Source: Alphaproteobacteria bacterium
GTDB taxonomy: Bacteria; Pseudomonadota; Alphaproteobacteria; Rhizobiales; Devosiaceae
Reading direction: 5' to 3'
Length of the DNA stretch: 20,465 bases
NCBI GenBank assembly: GCA_024279575.1
Contig: JAJRRJ010000082.1
Coordinates: 1-20,465 of the forward strand
Shown: in pieces, positions 16,320 to 20,465 of the stretch
Layout of the letters: each line of letters opens with the position of its first letter
How positions within the stretch are numbered: the first letter of the stretch is position 1
Program-made: the position numbers and the translations under genes
Notes under the pieces: generated by a model
The model's input: only the letters and a program-made list of their open reading frames with translations
Told to the model about the DNA's origin: nothing
Database searches by the model: none

Positions 16320-18191
16320 CTAATAGTTTGAAATTCCGCACAAAAACGCAATTTGCAAACCGAGCAAAGGATTTCGCTCAATAATTTCTTCGATAACCAT
16401 AGGGCTATAGTTTTTGCTGTGGATATCGGGAATAACCGAACGCCCCTGCTGGGCCAAACAATTGCACGTTGTTTCATTGAAACGAGGCGTGCAGCTTCGC
16501 ACAAACCGTGACCGACCATCTGAGCCCCGTTGCCCACTTGCCCTAAGCGATGTCAATATACCATCAGCAATATTTTCAGCCAGAGAACTGCCACAAGGTA
16601 ACTGACTGGCAATCTCGCTCCCGGCTGAAAACAAAGTCGAATTCGCGGCCATACTTCGCATTGCCTCTCCAAGGTTGGGGTTGGAATAATCCGTTCCAAA
16701 AATAATACTTGTTGAGGCGGACATCGAAAATGTCAGCAATTCTGCACGTTGAGAAGAGTTTCGCGGCAACTGGCAGCGATTTGACAGAACTGCGCCAAGG
16801 CCGGCAAAAAACGGTAAGTTTGTTCTATCAAGTGTGATGACATCGTTACTGGCAACACTTTCCAGAGCGCTGCGCTGAGCACTTGGCACACCGGACAATC
16901 CACTCAGCGAAGAGGTATTGTTAGACCGAACCGTAACCCCTTCATTCACTTCACCAATCGAAATGGGCGCATAAACCTTCACTGCAAGATCAGCCGCAAT
17001 GGAAATGTCATCGATCATCACAATCATGCCGGAAGACTGGATACCAAACTGAGCTTCAAACATGGCATTTGAATACATGACCACAGCTGAACACCGATAC
17101 ACATATGGATCAGCAGAAGCCTGGCAGGCAGCAGGTCGTGGCCCCCTGTTTAGCGAGTTCAGCGTATTTGCGTCGTAATTGGCGCCGTCGGCATCCGGTA
17201 AAAAGGTATCGGCATTACTTTGAACCATCAAAAACGGCCCCTCTTCTCCACGGACAAAAAACGTGAAAAACCAAAGGTATGGTTTGATGGTCTCATCATT
17301 GAGTATAAGGGGGTTTTTTGAATTAAAAGCGTGAACTTCAGAGGATGTACCATCAAGGCGCACCAGTTTATCACCACCATCATACAGGTAGTAGAACACC
17401 AGGTTGCGTGGCGTCCAGCCACTATTCAAACGCACCAGAAAAGCGTTTTCGTACCAGGGAAGTTTAAGCATATGGCCCTCTACGTCCCGCGCAATATCTA
17501 TCTGCCCGTCGACCGGAGGAAGAGCATCAATCATGTTACGGACTTTTGATGTTAAAGATTGCCAGTCGTTTTTCCATAAATCAGGGTTAAACGGCTCTGA
17601 ACTCTGTGAGGTGGTTCCCGCCTCTTGGTTTTCCCGCTCCAATTCTTTGCGCAGTGCAATAAGCTCCATAATCTGCTGGTCATTGCTTGTATCGTAAACG
17701 CGATAAACTGTTGCATCATTGGTATTAAACTCTATCGCTGCTTTATAAAGTGCATTCAAAGCCGCCCGGCTTGAGACAAAAACCGAACCGTCCCTTTCAC
17801 TCAAACCACGCACCCCGCGTTCTTCCATCATTTTAGTTAAATCAATGTTTTGCATTTCAACGGAACGCCCGCTTATACGAACCAGAACCTGTTGAATATC
17901 TCCGTTGCCGGCGCTTAGCTGCACAGCAAAATATCCCGAATAACCGCGCACTGGTGCCAGCACAAGCTCACTAAATTCTCCATCGATTTCTTCGTAATTT
18001 TCAATAGAATAGACTGCCCCGTTGCGCACTATGTGCAGCAACGGATTGACCAACGCACCGGGGGAAAACAAAATCACTTCAGCGGGGAAAACAGCGACAC
18101 CCTCGGAACGCTCAATCAGGGATTGGTCTGATTTTATTCCGCAACCGGATAATAGTAAAATAAGTAATACAACAGCAAAATTTTTCATCAT
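16320..18191 (-). CDS. Lipoprotein, unknown function
   Basis: A protein of 623 aa starting MMKNFAVVLLILLLSGCG, with a lipobox L-S-G-C and Cys17 as the lipidated residue. Gly at +2 (no Asp) favours the outer membrane if normal Lol sorting applies. The rest is a mixed alpha/beta sequence with a helical, charged region near residues 140-190 and several cysteines. The final 60 residues hold a C-N-C-L-A motif, then another Cys six residues from the end, resembling the tail of the 402-aa PG-binding protein at the far end of the cluster. GGAGAG sits five bases before the ATG. A longer in-frame start at 18380 would bury the lipobox and overlap the divergent gene, so it is rejected. No enzyme motif is recognised. 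It is divergent from the TPR-CHAT gene. Confidence 0.82.
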   Translation of the reverse strand: MMKNFAVVLLILLLSGCGIKSDQSLIERSEGVAVFPAEVILFSPGALVNPLLHIVRNGAVYSIENYEEIDGEFSELVLAPVRGYSGYFAVQLSAGNGDIQQVLVRISGRSVEMQNIDLTKMMEERGVRGLSERDGSVFVSSRAALNALYKAAIEFNTNDATVYRVYDTSNDQQIMELIALRKELERENQEAGTTSQSSEPFNPDLWKNDWQSLTSKVRNMIDALPPVDGQIDIARDVEGHMLKLPWYENAFLVRLNSGWTPRNLVFYYLYDGGDKLVRLDGTSSEVHAFNSKNPLILNDETIKPYLWFFTFFVRGEEGPFLMVQSNADTFLPDADGANYDANTLNSLNRGPRPAACQASADPYVYRCSAVVMYSNAMFEAQFGIQSSGMIVMIDDISIAADLAVKVYAPISIGEVNEGVTVRSNNTSSLSGLSGVPSAQRSALESVASNDVITLDRTNLPFFAGLGAVLSNRCQLPRNSSQRAELLTFSMSASTSIIFGTDYSNPNLGEAMRSMAANSTLFSAGSEIASQLPCGSSLAENIADGILTSLRASGQRGSDGRSRFVRSCTPRFNETTCNCLAQQGRSVIPDIHSKNYSPMVIEEIIERNPLLGLQIAFLCGISNY

Positions 18192-18370
18192 AATAACTCT
18201 CCGGTTCTGTACGCAGTTTTCAATCTGAGTAGTAAATGCGGGTTTGCCAGCAAAAAACAATTCCGCTTTAATGAACATACTGAAGCACAGTCTACATATG
18301 CTGTCTTGGTACAAAATTGAGTTTTCTAAACACAATCTGAAAAAATCGTTAGAAAAGCGCCAAAAGTAAA
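18192..18370. other. Divergent intergenic region (lipoprotein / TPR-CHAT)
   Basis: These 179 A+T-rich bases separate two genes read in opposite directions, so they must hold promoters for both or be shared by them. I find only weak -35-like boxes (TTGGTA and TTGAGT on the plus strand, TTGAAA on the minus strand) with no good -10 at the right distance, and no clear operator palindrome. Control could be by a non-sigma70 factor. Confidence 0.4.
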
Positions 18371-20465
18371 ATGCTTCCAAAAACTCTTACAAATAAATTT
18401 CTGACGATGTTTGACAAGGCGCTAAATCTTCAAAAACAGAAGGAATTTTCTCAAGCAATATCCCACTTTCAATCCAGTTTGTTATTTCTTGATTTCAGAC
18501 ATACTTCTCACAAGTTAGCAGCCGCTGAAATCAGGATACGAATTGCAAATTTATACCAGGTTCTGGGAGAGTGGAAACCTGCGGCCTGTTATGCGTTGCG
18601 AGGGCTTTACGGCCTGGAATGCAATGGAGGAACAAAAGCTCTTCAAGCGCGCGCCATGACAACGCTGGGAATGTACTATTGGTTTAATACCGGCCCCGCC
18701 ACCGCCCTAAGCTGGTTTTCACGGGCAAAAGATATTATCTCCGGGAACCGGCATGTTCCAGCCCTTCAACGTATTGAAATACTGGACAATTTTGGTCTTG
18801 GTCTGTTTGTACTGGGAAAATATAGCAAAGCAAAATCTGTGCAACAAAATGCACTTTTTCTGGCGCAAAAATCTAATTTGAAAACCGAAACAAACAGAAT
18901 TTTACGTCGACTGGCCAACACACTCCAGGAAAACGGGAATTATGAACTCGCTGGCAACATACTCAAGGAAATTCAACCGATCTCCAGTGCAAAACCACTG
19001 GAAAAAATCGGCTGGCTTAACAGCGCAACAATATTAGCCGACCGCCGCGGCGCCCTCTCCCAGGCAGAGGAATACTGGCAAGAGGCACTGCAAATACTTA
19101 ATAAAAACAAAAAGTTAAATCTTGAAGCTGGTGCAATCTTATCCAACGCGGCCCTTCTCAAACTGGATATGGGGAAAACTGCTGAAGCAAAATATCTCTC
19201 TGGAAAACTCAACAGTTTGAATGGAATGGCCACCCCGCTTTCAGCCCGCCTTGGGTCCTTGCGCATACTGGCCACCTTAGCTGAAAATCAGCAGGACTAT
19301 GCTGAAGCACTCAAACATTGGAAAAAAGCACTTCGGTTGATAGAAAAAAGTGCCGATGGTGAACCAACCCAGCGTTGCGACATAATTCAACAAATTTGTA
19401 CCCTTTTGGAAAACACAGGTCAGACAAAAAAGGCATTGGATTTGTTGGTGAAGGAATTTTCCGGTCCATTAGAAACAACTCCCTTTGTGCTTCCTGCTCA
19501 CCTGACGGAACTTGCTGTTATGTACAGCCGATATCTGTTTTCTCAGGGCAAAGAGGCGCAAGATAATCAAAAGGCACGTTTTCTGCTGATCGAAGTTGCA
19601 AAGAGAGAAATTAGGCGTGGCAACGCCCATATCCAACTGGCATTAATGGCAACGCTGGCCGATTTTGCAAGCACACAGGGCCAGAGCCAAGGAGCAATCC
19701 TGCTTGGAAAAATGGCTATGCAAACTCTTGTCGATACCATTTTTGATTCTCAACTCAATGCCCGCGGTCAAGACACGTATCTGAAAAACCGGTTGATACC
19801 GATAAGACGACTTGTTTCCAATTTGGCCGAGGCAGGGCGTATTCCCGAAGCCATAGAGATTTCCACACTAAAAAGGTTGGAAACTTTTTCCGCTCTGATA
19901 TGCCGGGACGCATCGATTTTGCAGATAAAGCCGACCGTTTCCATGCGTGAAAAAGAAAACTCAGCTGCAAATATCTGGCGTCAAACTTGCGTCAAAGCGG
20001 CTGGTTTGCAAGCAGAATGCAACGAGTGGCGGCATTCCGGCAAGCAAAGAAAAATTGCACAAATCAAACTTGACCACCTGATTTCAAAAACTGATTCTAT
20101 TGTTGAAAGTCTTCTGACACACGCATTTAGTGAAAACCAGACATCCCCCCCTGAAATACAAAAATCGGGGCCATCGAACAAAAAACACCTTCTGATACGT
20201 TTTGTCATTGCCGGGAATAAAATTCTTGCCCATTCGGTTGACCAACAGAATACAGTCAGCTTGGAACTGGTTGTTCCCGCAAATCAAATCGGGCACAAAA
20301 TCCTGAAATACCAGCAAATAATCAATGCATGCAACGGGCAGCATTTTGCACTTGGGCAGTGGATTTATGATGCACTGTTCTCCCATTTTCAACCACAAAT
20401 AAATAAAGCAGCCGGCGTATATATTTCGCTTGAAGGGGCACTGACGCATCTGCCCCTGCCCTGCC
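18371..20465 (+). CDS. TPR-repeat protein with C-terminal CHAT (caspase-like) domain, 3' partial
   Basis: The frame is open from ATG 18371 to the window end: 698 codons without a stop. There is no signal peptide or span, so it is cytoplasmic. Residues about 10-450 are tandem TPR-like helices (clear units: YAEALKHWKKALRLI; GKTAEAKYL; LSQAEEYWQEALQIL). After a helical linker, the sequence from about residue 605 (HLLIRFVIAGNKILAHSVD) to the end (GVYISLEGALTHLPLPC) matches the opening of a CHAT domain, whose hallmark is a strand ending in D/E-G-x-L-x-x-LP. The catalytic His and Cys lie beyond the window, so activity cannot be judged. TPR-CHAT proteins are caspase-like proteases or their inactive relatives, and several act in bacterial immunity. 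An in-frame TAG at 18350 limits the start; the RBS is weak. Confidence 0.85.
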   Translation, partial: MLPKTLTNKFLTMFDKALNLQKQKEFSQAISHFQSSLLFLDFRHTSHKLAAAEIRIRIANLYQVLGEWKPAACYALRGLYGLECNGGTKALQARAMTTLGMYYWFNTGPATALSWFSRAKDIISGNRHVPALQRIEILDNFGLGLFVLGKYSKAKSVQQNALFLAQKSNLKTETNRILRRLANTLQENGNYELAGNILKEIQPISSAKPLEKIGWLNSATILADRRGALSQAEEYWQEALQILNKNKKLNLEAGAILSNAALLKLDMGKTAEAKYLSGKLNSLNGMATPLSARLGSLRILATLAENQQDYAEALKHWKKALRLIEKSADGEPTQRCDIIQQICTLLENTGQTKKALDLLVKEFSGPLETTPFVLPAHLTELAVMYSRYLFSQGKEAQDNQKARFLLIEVAKREIRRGNAHIQLALMATLADFASTQGQSQGAILLGKMAMQTLVDTIFDSQLNARGQDTYLKNRLIPIRRLVSNLAEAGRIPEAIEISTLKRLETFSALICRDASILQIKPTVSMREKENSAANIWRQTCVKAAGLQAECNEWRHSGKQRKIAQIKLDHLISKTDSIVESLLTHAFSENQTSPPEIQKSGPSNKKHLLIRFVIAGNKILAHSVDQQNTVSLELVVPANQIGHKILKYQQIINACNGQHFALGQWIYDALFSHFQPQINKAAGVYISLEGALTHLPLPC

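Noticed and set aside
16202..16537. Minus-strand reading frame of 111 aa across the 16090-16319 gap
   Set aside because: Two thirds of it lies inside the lipoprotein gene in another frame; it has no ribosome binding site or recognisable sequence.
18192..18380. Longer start for the lipoprotein at 18380
   Set aside because: It would put 63 residues before a perfect lipobox signal and overlap the start of the divergent TPR-CHAT gene; GGAGAG just before 18191 decides the start.

Overview
The window looks like an accessory envelope locus in an alphaproteobacterium of moderate G+C content. The taxon is inferred from two things: the left edge carries the last codons of a vitamin B12-dependent (class II) ribonucleotide reductase, and the next 200 bases hold short palindromic repeats of a kind I associate with dispersed repeats in alphaproteobacterial intergenic DNA. 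There are no tRNAs, rRNAs, transposases or CRISPR arrays.

Layout. Bases 1-75 (+) are the end of nrdJ. Bases 76-323 are non-coding and repeat-rich. From 18191 down to 324 the minus strand carries fourteen tightly packed genes, many joined by 4-base ATGA or other short overlaps. In transcription order they are: a lipoprotein (623 aa); a secreted protein with an acidic linker (345 aa); a large secreted protein (972 aa); a secreted protein with SH3-like repeats and a von Willebrand A domain (824 aa); a MacB-type ABC ATPase-permease fusion (786 aa); a secreted Cys-rich protein (244 aa); two secreted coiled-coil proteins (223 and 210 aa); a MotA/TolQ/ExbB proton-channel subunit (240 aa); two different ExbD/MotB-like single-span proteins (164 and 222 aa); a membrane-anchored TPR-like protein (317 aa); a small polytopic membrane protein (195 aa); and, after a 184-188 base gap with a possible promoter, a secreted peptidoglycan-binding plus PAN/Apple-like protein (402 aa). 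Divergent from the lipoprotein, on the plus strand, is a cytoplasmic TPR protein whose last visible residues are the start of a CHAT (caspase-like) domain; it runs off the right edge.

How they may work together (inference). Every minus-strand product has a signal peptide, lipobox or membrane span, and two energy sources feed the same operon: ATP through the MacB-type transporter and proton motive force through the ExbB/ExbD-like motor. The periplasmic partners include predicted peptidoglycan-binding, SH3-like and metal-ion-dependent vWA adhesion modules. The simplest reading is a trans-envelope machine with a CHAT-protease-type cytoplasmic partner encoded next door. Its purpose is not readable from sequence; envelope-stress sensing, defence and transport of an envelope component are all open. 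It does not match Tol-Pal, Ton, Zorya or MacAB as I know them.
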